Assembly: GCA_036558125.1 (NCBI GenBank)
Contig: DATBGE010000004.1
Location: 1-6,998, forward strand
Direction: 5' to 3'
Origin: DATBGE01 sp036558125
GTDB lineage: Bacteria > Gemmatimonadota > Gemmatimonadetes > Gemmatimonadales > GWC2-71-9
Length of the DNA stretch: 6,998 nt
In this document: piece after piece, positions 1 through 6,998 of the stretch
How positions within the stretch are numbered: the first letter of the stretch is position 1
Layout: each line of letters opens with the position of its first letter
Notes under the pieces: generated by a model
What the model was told of the DNA's origin: nothing
The model's input: only the letters and a program-made list of their open reading frames with translations
Database searches by the model: none
Position numbers and translations under genes: made by a program

Positions 1-1
1 C

Positions 2-1672
2 GGCAGCTCCACGTTTATCGTCGAGACGACCGACGCCGCCTGGCGCGCGACCGGTCTCGCGGAGAATGACGAGGATGCCACCCTGGCCTTCTGTGAGCGG
101 CTTTTCGCGGAGGAGCTGCAGGGGCACCGTCTGCTCAAGAATCGCTCGCTGTGGCGTCGCTTTCCCACCGTCCGAAACGCACGGTGGCACGCGGGGAACG
201 TCGTGCTCCTGGGTGATGCCGCCCACACCGCGCATTTTTCAGTCGGCTCCGGGACCAAGCTCGCCATGGAGGACGCGATCGCGCTGGCAGGTGCGTTGCA
301 CCGGTACGGGTCGGTTCCCCAGGCCCTCGCCGCCTACGAAGCCGAACGACGTCCAGCCGTCGAGAGTCTCCAACGCGCGGCCCAGGTGAGCCTCCAATGG
401 TTCGAGGACACCGAGCGCTACATGGATCTGGAGCCGATCCAGTTCGCCTTCAATCTCCTGACTCGCAGCTTGCGGATTACCCACGACAATCTCCGGGTTC
501 GTGATCCCGCCTTTGTGGCAAAGGTGGACCGCTGGTTCGCGCAGGGTGCCGAGCAGCAAAGCGGTCAGCCGGTACCGCTCGACCCGCCGCCACCGCCCAT
601 GTTTACGCCCTTTCGCTTGCGCGATCTCCTCCTGCCCAACCGCGTCGTGGTATCGCCGATGTCCATGTACAGCGCCACCGACGGGGTGCCGAACGACTGG
701 CACCTGGTGCACATCGGCAGTCGTGCCCTTGGCGGCGCCGGACTGGTGATGACCGAGATGACCAACGTGAGTGCGGAGGGGCGGATTTCACCGGGATGCA
801 CCGGGCTGTATTCCCCGGAGCATGTGGCGGCCTGGAAGCGGATCGTGGAGTTCGTCCATAGTCACAGCGAAGCGAAGATCGGAATGCAGCTGGGCCACGC
901 TGGGCGGAAGGCTGCCACCCGCTTGGCATGGGAGGGAATGGACGAACCCCTGGAGGAAGGCCACTGGCCGATTATGGCGCCTTCACCGTTGCCCTATCAT
1001 CCCTACGGGCAGGTACCGAGGGAGATGAACCGAGCCGACATGGATCGGGTGAAGGACCAGTATGTTCGTGCTGCTGAGGGCGCCGAGGCCGCCGGGTTTG
1101 ACCTGCTTGAACTCCACTTTGCCCACGGCTACCTGCTGGCCTCGTTCATTTCTCCGCTTACCAACCGGCGGACCGATGAGTACGGTGCCGGGCTGCAAGG
1201 TCGCATGCGCTTTCCGCTCGAGGTGCTGGCTGCGGTCCGCGGCAGGTGGCCGGCCCCTAAGCCCCTCTCTGTCCGAATCAGCGCGGTAGATTGGGCACCG
1301 GGCGGACTGGAGCCGGATGCTGCGGTCGAAGTAGCGCGACTGCTTGCCGCGAACGGAGCCGATGTGGTGGATGTCTCCGCCGGCCAAACCGTGCCCGACG
1401 CGAAGCCGGTCTACGGGCGTCAGTTCCAGACCCCGTTCAGCGACCGGATCCGGCACGAGGCCGGGATCGCAACGATGGCGGTAGGAAACATCTCATCCTA
1501 TGCCGACGTGAATACCATTCTGGCCGCGGGCCGGGCGGATCTGGTCGTGCTGGCCCGGGCTCATCTGTGGGATCCATATTGGACCCGTCACGCCGCATCC
1601 GAGCTGGGATATCCGGTTTCCTGGCCCAAGCAATACGAATCGTTGGACCGCTACTCGCCGCGGTTGAAGTAA
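2..1672 (+). CDS. Bifunctional FAD monooxygenase / old-yellow-enzyme reductase, 2-aminobenzoyl-CoA (anthraniloyl-CoA) monooxygenase/reductase type; 5' end missing
   Basis: The reading frame is open from base 2, so 556 C-terminal residues are visible; relatives are about 770 residues, so roughly the first 200 lie outside. Residues 1-190 are the end of a class A flavin monooxygenase: the FAD-binding GDAAH motif (residues 71-75) followed by a GSGTKLAMEDA stretch. A proline-rich linker (residues 194-199, PPPPPM) joins this to a complete old-yellow-enzyme FMN barrel of about 355 residues. The barrel has SPMSMYS (218-224), QLGHAGRK (296-303) and the substrate-binding pair H372/H375 with Y377 (HFAHGY). 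Known enzymes of this architecture monooxygenate and then reduce anthraniloyl-CoA with NADH and O2, destroying its aromaticity; salicylyl-CoA 5-hydroxylases are close relatives. The downstream kynA and kynU, which lead to anthranilate, favour the anthraniloyl-CoA role. The residue matching the YqjM flavin-site cysteine is Ser221. The gene ends in TAA, 19 bp before kynA. Architecture is certain; substrate is inferred from context. Confidence 0.88.
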   Translation, partial: GSSTFIVETTDAAWRATGLAENDEDATLAFCERLFAEELQGHRLLKNRSLWRRFPTVRNARWHAGNVVLLGDAAHTAHFSVGSGTKLAMEDAIALAGALHRYGSVPQALAAYEAERRPAVESLQRAAQVSLQWFEDTERYMDLEPIQFAFNLLTRSLRITHDNLRVRDPAFVAKVDRWFAQGAEQQSGQPVPLDPPPPPMFTPFRLRDLLLPNRVVVSPMSMYSATDGVPNDWHLVHIGSRALGGAGLVMTEMTNVSAEGRISPGCTGLYSPEHVAAWKRIVEFVHSHSEAKIGMQLGHAGRKAATRLAWEGMDEPLEEGHWPIMAPSPLPYHPYGQVPREMNRADMDRVKDQYVRAAEGAEAAGFDLLELHFAHGYLLASFISPLTNRRTDEYGAGLQGRMRFPLEVLAAVRGRWPAPKPLSVRISAVDWAPGGLEPDAAVEVARLLAANGADVVDVSAGQTVPDAKPVYGRQFQTPFSDRIRHEAGIATMAVGNISSYADVNTILAAGRADLVVLARAHLWDPYWTRHAASELGYPVSWPKQYESLDRYSPRLK

Positions 1673-1691
1673 TCCCGAAGACTGACCCGGT

Positions 1692-2471
1692 ATGCCTACT
1701 TACTCCGAATACCTCAAGCTCGACGAGCTCCTGGCGCTGCAACGCCCGCTTTCGCGCGGCCCCGAGCATGACGAGATGCTCTTCATCGTCATCCATCAGG
1801 TCTACGAGCTCTGGTTCAAGGAGATACTGCACGAGATCTCGTACCTGGAGCAGCAGCTCGACCGTCACGACGCGGCCAGGGCGCAACACACCCTCAAGCG
1901 GATCCTGACGATCCTCAAAGTGCTGGTGGCTCAGCTGGACATCCTGGAAACGATGACTCCGCTCGAGTTCCTCTCGTTCCGGGACCGGCTCGACTCGGGC
2001 AGCGGATTCCAGTCGTTCCAGTTTCGCGAGCTCGAGTTCGCTCTGGGCCGCAAGGATCCCCGGGCCCTGGAACGCTACCCCTCCGGTTCCGCCGCGCGGC
2101 AATCCCTCGAGCGGCGTCTGGGTGCGCCTACGCTCTGGGATGCATTCCTGCGTTTCCTCGCCGCCAACGGGGCGAAGATCCCTGTCTCGCTTCTCCAACG
2201 AAACGTGAGTGCCCCGATCGAGCCGTCGCCCGAGCTGCAAGCCATCCTGATCGAGATCTATCGCAATAATCCGGCGTTGACCGAGCTCTGCGAGCGGCTG
2301 GTCGATCTGGACGAAGGCGTGATGGAGTGGCGCTACCGCCATGTGAAGATGGTGCAGCGCACGATCGGCACTCGGCGCGGTACCGGCGGTAGCGCCGGAG
2401 CGGAATACCTGGCCACCACGCTCAACCAGCCGCTCTTCCCCGATCTCTGGGCCATTCGGACCGAGTTGTGA
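1692..2471 (+). CDS. kynA: Tryptophan 2,3-dioxygenase
   Basis: This cytoplasmic heme enzyme inserts O2 into the indole ring of L-tryptophan to give N-formylkynurenine, the first step of the kynurenine route. It has 259 residues, close to the usual size of compact bacterial forms. Visible family signatures include Tyr-x-x-Tyr-Leu-x-Leu at the N-terminus and HDEMLFIVIHQ, with F31 and H35 matching the substrate-pocket Phe51/His55 of the Xanthomonas enzyme. R97 in FRDRL matches the arginine that binds the substrate carboxylate, followed by SGFQSFQFRELE. H217 (WRYRH) is the proximal heme ligand, and GTGGS supplies T231; the 14-residue spacing equals His240 to Thr254 in Xanthomonas. Every key residue I can place is present. 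ATG is chosen because the conserved N-terminal motif begins three residues later; there is no obvious Shine-Dalgarno sequence in the 19-bp gap, which suggests readthrough from the upstream gene. It overlaps kynU by 4 bp. Confidence 0.97.
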   Translation: MPTYSEYLKLDELLALQRPLSRGPEHDEMLFIVIHQVYELWFKEILHEISYLEQQLDRHDAARAQHTLKRILTILKVLVAQLDILETMTPLEFLSFRDRLDSGSGFQSFQFRELEFALGRKDPRALERYPSGSAARQSLERRLGAPTLWDAFLRFLAANGAKIPVSLLQRNVSAPIEPSPELQAILIEIYRNNPALTELCERLVDLDEGVMEWRYRHVKMVQRTIGTRRGTGGSAGAEYLATTLNQPLFPDLWAIRTEL

Positions 2472-3682
2472 ATCCCGCCTCGCTGTACGCCTCACCCAAT
2501 CCTCTCGCACACCACTACAGCCGCTTCCGTGTCGCCGAACGCCTGCTGCTTACCGGGCATTCCCATCAAGCGTGGCCCGATTGCGGCTTCGAGGCGCAGG
2601 CCCAGGCGTGGCTGGATGCCGCACAGTTTGTAGACGACAAGTGGGAGCATGCTTTCGCCCGGGCCGAGCGAGTCCGACGCGGCTTCAGCAGGCTGCTGGA
2701 TGACCAGGACGGCTATATCGCGCTGGCTCCCAATACCCACGAGCTCGTGGTTCGTTTTCTCTCCGCCCTTCCTCTTCGCGAGCGTCCACGCCTGGTAACC
2801 ACCGACGGCGAGTTTCATACGATCCGCCGCCAGCTCGATCGTCTGGCCGAGGAAGGCATCGAGCTGGTCCGGGTCGCGGAACTTCCGCTCGAGGGATTAG
2901 TGGATCGACTGCGCCGGGCGGTGGATGACAGGACCGCCGCGGTGCTCGTCTCCGCCGTGTTCTTCGACAGCGGTCGCATCGCGCCGAGCCTCGCCGATGT
3001 CGCCGAGCAGTGCCGGCGGCATGGGGTATCGCTGCTGGTTGATGTGTATCACGCGCTCAACGTGGTGCCATTCTCCTTGCGAGCGGAGGGCCTGCTCGAC
3101 GCGTTCGTGGTGGGCGGAGGTTACAAGTATTGCCAGCTTGGTGAGGGAAACTGTTTCCTGAGGTTCCCTGCGACCACACAGCTGCGGCCGGTAATTACCG
3201 GCTGGTTCAGCGAGTTCACCGCGTTGACCGAACGGCAGCGACCGGGACAGGTCGCCTATGGAGAGGGAGGAGACCGGTTCGCGGGTGCCACCTACGATCC
3301 GGCAAGTCACTACCGGGGCGCGGCGGTCTTCGACTTTCACGAAGAGATGGGACTCACACCGGAATTGTTGCGGGAAGTGAGCCAGCACCAGATCGGTGTG
3401 CTGGCCCGGAGCTTCGATGCGCTCGACACCGATCCGGCGGTGATCCGTCGCGATCGGACGGTGCCGCTTGAACAGATCGGAGGCTTTCTCGCCCTTGAGG
3501 CTCCGGCGGCAGGAGCCTTGGCCGCCGATTTACATCGTCGGGGAGTATTCACCGACTCCCGGGGCGCCGTGCTCCGGCTGGGCCCCGCCCCCTATCTGTC
3601 CGACTCTCAGCTCACCGACGCTGTAACCATCCTGGGACAAACGGCTCAGGGGCCCACGAGGGGATTGAAGATTGAAGACTGA
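2468..3682 (+). CDS. kynU: Kynureninase, divergent PLP-dependent fold-type I enzyme
   Basis: Kynureninase cleaves kynurenine to anthranilate and alanine, the step following KynA and a formamidase. The 404 residues match the family size (about 400-420). The PLP core is visible: D192 and H195 in VDVYHALNVVPF correspond to the family's D-x-x-H-A motif, with Asp pairing to the pyridine nitrogen. K220 in GGGYKY is the Schiff-base lysine, and LRLGPAPYLSD (369-379) resembles the C-terminal LRFG-AP-Y motif. The sequence departs from textbook kynureninase: the glycine-rich loop after the lysine is CQLGEGNCFLRF rather than YLNGGPG, and the N-terminal LGNSLG motif is replaced by LLLTGHSHQAWP. It could be a PLP enzyme with a shifted substrate, but its position directly after kynA argues for kynureninase. 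The start is GTG, overlapping the kynA TGA as GTGA with no Shine-Dalgarno sequence, which points to translational coupling. The last residues, GLKIED, and the TGA lie in a 7-bp repeat shared with the downstream hairpin. Confidence 0.83.
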   Translation: MNPASLYASPNPLAHHYSRFRVAERLLLTGHSHQAWPDCGFEAQAQAWLDAAQFVDDKWEHAFARAERVRRGFSRLLDDQDGYIALAPNTHELVVRFLSALPLRERPRLVTTDGEFHTIRRQLDRLAEEGIELVRVAELPLEGLVDRLRRAVDDRTAAVLVSAVFFDSGRIAPSLADVAEQCRRHGVSLLVDVYHALNVVPFSLRAEGLLDAFVVGGGYKYCQLGEGNCFLRFPATTQLRPVITGWFSEFTALTERQRPGQVAYGEGGDRFAGATYDPASHYRGAAVFDFHEEMGLTPELLREVSQHQIGVLARSFDALDTDPAVIRRDRTVPLEQIGGFLALEAPAAGALAADLHRRGVFTDSRGAVLRLGPAPYLSDSQLTDAVTILGQTAQGPTRGLKIED

Positions 3683-3710
3683 AAGGGTGCTGCTTTTCAA
3701 TCTGCAATCT

Positions 3711-3715
<5 letters not shown>
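3664..3715. terminator. Inverted repeat between convergent kynU and ahcY; possible bidirectional terminator
   Basis: Bases 3664-3685 and 3694-3715 pair over 22 positions with two mismatches (3675/3704 and 3679/3700) and one G-U. A further G-C pair (3686/3693) closes a 6-nt loop, GTGCTG. It sits exactly between the convergent genes and contains both stop codons (kynU TGA 3680-3682, ahcY TGA 3713-3711). Each arm is made of 7-bp units such as GATTGAA. No U-tract follows on either side, so intrinsic termination is inferred from location and symmetry only; RNA stabilisation is an alternative. Confidence 0.5.
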
Positions 3716-5159
<1,444 letters not shown>

Positions 5160-5228
5160 CTAGAAGGGCTCGCGTCCCGCCTCCCGCGCGGCGGTGAAGG
5201 GGTGCTGGGTGAGTGCGGTGGTGGCCAT
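5160..5228 (-). pseudogene. Interrupted N-terminal extension of ahcY, 22 codons then in-frame TAG; alternatively a leader peptide
   Basis: ATG 5228-5226 opens a frame reading MATTALTQHPFTAAREAGREP-F and then TAG (5162-5160), immediately followed, in the same frame, by the GTG used as the fallback ahcY start. The residues on either side of the TAG read F-stop-VKDLSLAEFGR. Mycobacterium tuberculosis SahH, as I recall it, reads FKIADLSLADFGR, so the stop occupies a lysine position; AAG to TAG is a single change. Options are a genuine nonsense mutation, a sequencing error, a small coupled leader peptide with TAG-GTG reinitiation, or amber readthrough. The sequence alone does not separate these. 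Confidence 0.65.
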
Positions 5229-5232
5229 GGTG

Positions 5233-5236
5233 TCCT
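5233..5236 (-). promoter_or_regulatory. Shine-Dalgarno-like AGGA before the ahcY ATG at 5228
   Basis: On the minus strand the sequence reads AGGACACCATG, putting AGGA four bases before the ATG at 5228. No comparable element lies at a working distance from the GTG at 5159; the nearest GGAGG is about 20 nt away. This favours ribosome entry at 5228 despite the TAG at codon 23. The spacing is short, so the call is moderate. Confidence 0.45.
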
Positions 5237-5243
5237 GTCTTTT

Positions 5244-5320
5244 CGAGTCTGGAGTCTGGAGTCTGAAGTCTGAAGTCTGGAGTCTAAAGTCTGGAGTCTA
5301 AAGTCTAAGGTCTAAGGTCT
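5244..5320 (+). repeat. Heptamer tandem array A: 11 units of RRAGTCT
   Basis: Eleven consecutive 7-bp units in exact register: CGAGTCT, then GGAGTCT twice, GAAGTCT twice, GGAGTCT, AAAGTCT, GGAGTCT, AAAGTCT and AAGGTCT twice. GTCT is invariant; variation is almost entirely A/G at the first three positions. The array occupies the short gap between sahR and ahcY, ending 15 bp before the ahcY ATG at 5228. No gene reads through it. Function unknown. Confidence 0.9.
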
Positions 5321-5333
5321 GTACGCCTCGGAT

Positions 5334-5375
5334 TTCCGTCTTCCGTCTTCCGTCTTCCGTCTCACGTCTCGCGTC
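5334..5375 (-). repeat. Heptamer tandem array B: six units, four TTCCGTC plus two variants (plus-strand reading)
   Basis: On the plus strand the units are TTCCGTC four times, then TCACGTC and TCGCGTC, all in a 7-bp register and separated from array A by 13 bp. Read on the minus strand the units become AAGACGG and GAGACGG, resembling array A (AAGTCTG, GAGTCTG) in pattern, so the two arrays face each other. The two variant units lie inside the 3' end of sahR and encode its last residues and TGA. Confidence 0.88.
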
Positions 5376-6303
5376 TCATCCCACTGCCCACAAACAGCCC
5401 CGGTCCCTTCCCCTTCGGATCAGGTGGAATCGGGGCGTATCGGCACGCTTCAAAACCTGCCTCTTCCATCCAGGGGATGATCTGCTCCGCGGCGAATCCC
5501 TGCGACAGGTGCCCCATCGTCTGCCGGTACTCCGCGCGATCATGCGGCTGCATGTCCACCACGATCAGCCGGCCACCTTTGCGAACTACTCGTGCCGCAT
5601 CCACGAAGACCGCGATTGGCTCGGCTACGTAGGGAAGCACCAAGGCCAGCACCCCGAGGTCGAGCTCCCCATCGGCAATCGGAAGCCCCTCGAGCTCGCC
5701 GCGTCGCAACTCCACATTGGGCAGATCGGACAACCGCGCCTTGGCCGCCTTGAGCATCGCGGACGAGCCGTCCACGGCAATCACTCGAGAGACGAACGGC
5801 GCCAGGATCTGGCTCAGCTGCCCGGTACCGGCTCCCAGGTCCCCCACAACCCATTTCGGGTCCAGCAGGCCGAGCGCCGCCAGCGACTCGGTACGGCCGC
5901 CGAACAGTTCTTCCCTCATCCGGTCCCACTGGCCTGCCGCACTAGCAAAGAACTCATCCGACCTGGTGCGCCGTTCAGCCAGAACTCGCCGGAGTCGATC
6001 CATGTCACGGAGGGCCGCCGGTGAGGCCGCGACCTGTTCCTTGACCACCTGCCAGAGCCGCCGAGCCGCCGGGTCCAGATCCTGGCCCGGCATGCGGTAG
6101 TACCGGCTGGCACCGTCGGCCCGAGACACCACCCAACCCTCGTCGCCCAGAGTCTTGAGATGGCGGCTGACAGTAGACTGGGGCAATTGAAGCGCCCCGC
6201 ACAGGTCCGTCACCGACAGCTCATGCCGCTCAAGCACCAGCAGCAGCCGGCACCGGGTAGCGTCGGCCAGGGACTGCAAACGATCCAGAATCGGAGTACT
6301 CAA
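5362..6303 (-). CDS. sahR: ArsR-type winged-helix regulator fused to a SAM-methyltransferase-fold sensor domain, SahR-like
   Basis: The protein has 313 residues in two domains. Residues 1-75 form an ArsR winged helix (LADATRCRLLLVLE, then the recognition helix PQSTVSRHLKTL at 41-52, then a wing ending ASRYYRM). The metal-sensor ELCVCDL box is absent (SVTDLCGAL has one Cys), so this is not a metal sensor. Residues about 115-305 form a class I methyltransferase fold, with the SAM-binding GDLGAGTGQL (154-163), acidic D178 in VIAVDGS, and LVLPYV after the fourth strand. SahR proteins of this architecture repress ahcY, metH/metE, metF and metK and release DNA when S-adenosylhomocysteine binds the degenerate methylase domain. 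Position just upstream of ahcY on the same strand supports this role, which is inferred. The start is TTG (no in-frame ATG near the conserved N-terminus), with only a weak purine-rich upstream stretch. The C-terminal RRET derives from heptamer array B. An active methyltransferase is possible. Confidence 0.85.
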   Translation of the reverse strand: MSTPILDRLQSLADATRCRLLLVLERHELSVTDLCGALQLPQSTVSRHLKTLGDEGWVVSRADGASRYYRMPGQDLDPAARRLWQVVKEQVAASPAALRDMDRLRRVLAERRTRSDEFFASAAGQWDRMREELFGGRTESLAALGLLDPKWVVGDLGAGTGQLSQILAPFVSRVIAVDGSSAMLKAAKARLSDLPNVELRRGELEGLPIADGELDLGVLALVLPYVAEPIAVFVDAARVVRKGGRLIVVDMQPHDRAEYRQTMGHLSQGFAAEQIIPWMEEAGFEACRYAPIPPDPKGKGPGLFVGSGMRRET

Positions 6304-6322
6304 GTCCCGTCTCTCATCCTAG

Positions 6323-6343
6323 TATCCGGATAATCAAATATCC
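6323..6343 (-). promoter_or_regulatory. Candidate autoregulatory operator upstream of sahR
   Basis: The perfect 10-bp palindrome TATCCGGATA (6323-6332) is followed by another TATCC (6339-6343), giving a second inverted pairing GGATA-N6-TATCC and a 16-bp direct repeat of TATCC. It lies 20-40 bp upstream of the TTG start, in the only AT-rich part of a 53-bp gap, where an ArsR-type repressor would block transcription. No copy is visible in front of ahcY. The regulator assignment is inference from position and symmetry. Confidence 0.5.
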
Positions 6344-6356
6344 TGACTGGGACTCG

Positions 6357-6875
6357 TCAAGAGGCAGGGTTCGAGTGGCGGGTTATCAGGCAGGTGGTGG
6401 TTCCGTGGGCATACAGTCGGCCTTCCCGATCGGTCACGCGACCCTCGGCGGTCGCGATCCGGCCGCCGGGGTGAATCACCTTCCCTTCGGCTTCCACGGG
6501 GCCGGCTGCCGCAGTGAGGGGCCGGACCAGATTTACCTTGAGCTCCAGAGTGTTGTATCCGTCCCCGGATGCCAGCAGCGTAGCCACGGCACAGCCCATC
6601 GCCGCGTCGAGGAGTGCGGCAATGAGTCCGCCCTGCACTACTCCAACCGGATTGTAGAGATGCTCACCCGGTTCCAGAGCCATCACCACTCTGCCTCTTT
6701 CGGCTGCCTGGGGGCACATCCCGAGCAAGGCGCTTGATGGGGGCACCGGAATGTCTCCCCGGATGATGGCTTGGATGAACTCGAGACCGTTCAGGGAGCG
6801 GCCTAGTTCCAAGGCTGCCAGCGGGTCGTACCAGGTGACGGTGCGATTGCGCGGTGAGAGTCCGTGGGCGGTCAT
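6357..6875 (-). CDS. PaaI-family hotdog-fold acyl-CoA thioesterase
   Basis: Hotdog thioesterases of the PaaI/4HBT group hydrolyse aromatic or other acyl-CoA esters in the cytoplasm, usually as housekeeping of trapped CoA. The 172 residues are a single domain with an N-terminal helical extension (1-50). The family core is NPVGVVQGGLIAALLDAAMGCA (75-96), followed by the strands LELKVNLVRP and GPVEAEGKVIHPGGRIATAEGRVTDREGRLYAHGTTTCLI. D90 sits nine residues after the HGG position and matches the catalytic acid (Glu63 in EntH). The usual HGG histidine is Gln81. ATG 6875 overlaps the TGA of the upstream DinB-like gene as ATGA, with no Shine-Dalgarno sequence, indicating coupling. The substrate cannot be read from sequence; a link to the CoA-based anthranilate route is possible, but the gene is on the opposite strand in a separate operon. 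Confidence 0.85.
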   Translation of the reverse strand: MTAHGLSPRNRTVTWYDPLAALELGRSLNGLEFIQAIIRGDIPVPPSSALLGMCPQAAERGRVVMALEPGEHLYNPVGVVQGGLIAALLDAAMGCAVATLLASGDGYNTLELKVNLVRPLTAAAGPVEAEGKVIHPGGRIATAEGRVTDREGRLYAHGTTTCLITRHSNPAS

Positions 6876-6997
6876 GAACGCTTGATGGAGTCCTGGCGGG
6901 TGGCCGCTGGAGCGCCGCGGATGAACGCGATGTAGTCGGTCGGGTTGGGCTCCTGGCCCGCGATTCGGAGCGCTCGCGCAATCTGCCCGCGGTGATA
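6872..6997 (-). CDS. DinB-like (DinB/YfiT superfamily) protein, C-terminal 41 residues
   Basis: Only the last 41 codons and TGA are inside the window; the frame continues past the right edge. It begins YHRGQIARALRIAG and continues EPNPTDYIAFIRG. YHRGQI is the final helix motif of DinB-superfamily four-helix bundles, whose His is one of three metal ligands, and D-[FY]-[IV]-x-[FY] endings are common in the family. Members include thiol-S-transferase-like enzymes and many of unknown role, so no specific function is offered. The stop TGA (6874-6872) overlaps the thioesterase ATG. Confidence 0.75.
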   Translation of the reverse strand, partial: YHRGQIARALRIAGQEPNPTDYIAFIRGAPAATRQDSIKRS

Positions 6998-6998
6998 G

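Noticed and set aside
1677..1685. Single repeat-like unit GAAGACTGA between the monooxygenase gene and kynA
   Set aside because: It is one copy only, and a nearby GAAG is 11 bp away, not 7; chance similarity is likely.
1437..2510. A 357-codon minus-strand open frame opposite kynA
   Set aside because: kynA on the plus strand is certain from its heme and substrate residues. The antisense translation is rich in Arg, Gly and Glu, without domains or a plausible ribosome site.
5160..5162. TAG read as pyrrolysine in AhcY
   Set aside because: AhcY has no known requirement for pyrrolysine, the expected residue is lysine, and no pyl genes are in the window; mutation, error or reinitiation are simpler.
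5229..5361. S-adenosylhomocysteine riboswitch before ahcY
   Set aside because: The gap consists almost entirely of the heptamer arrays plus short flanks; I could not find the conserved core of an SAH riboswitch, and array A-array B pairing reaches only about five of seven positions per unit.
5244..5375. CRISPR array
   Set aside because: Units are only 7 bp with no spacers and no cas genes nearby; this is simple tandem repetition.

Overview
The window is GC-rich, tightly packed bacterial chromosome. It holds seven protein-coding genes (two cut by the window edges) and no RNA genes, insertion sequences or CRISPR. The organism cannot be fixed from this alone. High GC, an actinobacterial-type AhcY carrying the roughly 40-residue internal insertion, and 7-bp tandem repeats between genes suggest a soil or sediment bacterium. 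My low-confidence guess is Gemmatimonadota or a neighbouring phylum.

Left block (+ strand, 2-3682): the tail of a bifunctional FAD monooxygenase/old-yellow-enzyme fusion of the 2-aminobenzoyl-CoA monooxygenase/reductase type, then kynA (tryptophan 2,3-dioxygenase, 19 bp downstream) and kynU (a divergent kynureninase, 4-bp overlap with kynA). Read together they form a tryptophan catabolic operon: tryptophan to N-formylkynurenine, to kynurenine, to anthranilate plus alanine. Anthranilate is then presumably activated to anthraniloyl-CoA and dearomatised by the fusion enzyme. The formamidase and the anthranilate-CoA ligase are not in the window and would be expected upstream.

Right block (- strand, 6998-3711): the last 41 codons of a DinB-like protein, a PaaI-type hotdog thioesterase coupled to it by an ATGA overlap, an ArsR-HTH/methyltransferase-fold regulator resembling SahR, and ahcY (S-adenosylhomocysteine hydrolase). 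SahR-type proteins sense S-adenosylhomocysteine and control SAM-cycle genes, so sahR next to ahcY makes functional sense. A palindrome, TATCCGGATA, with a further TATCC half-site lies just upstream of the regulator and is a candidate operator.

The two blocks converge at 3682/3711 over an imperfect inverted repeat that supplies both stop codons. That repeat is built from 7-bp units resembling two larger heptamer arrays (11 and 6 units) between sahR and ahcY.

The most notable anomaly is at the start of ahcY. The natural ATG at 5228, preceded by AGGA, opens a frame encoding a plausible AhcY N-terminus. That frame is broken by an in-frame TAG at codon 23, where homologues usually have lysine, and a GTG follows immediately. 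Either ahcY is nonsense-mutated (or mis-sequenced), or it is expressed by stop-start reinitiation at TAG-GTG.
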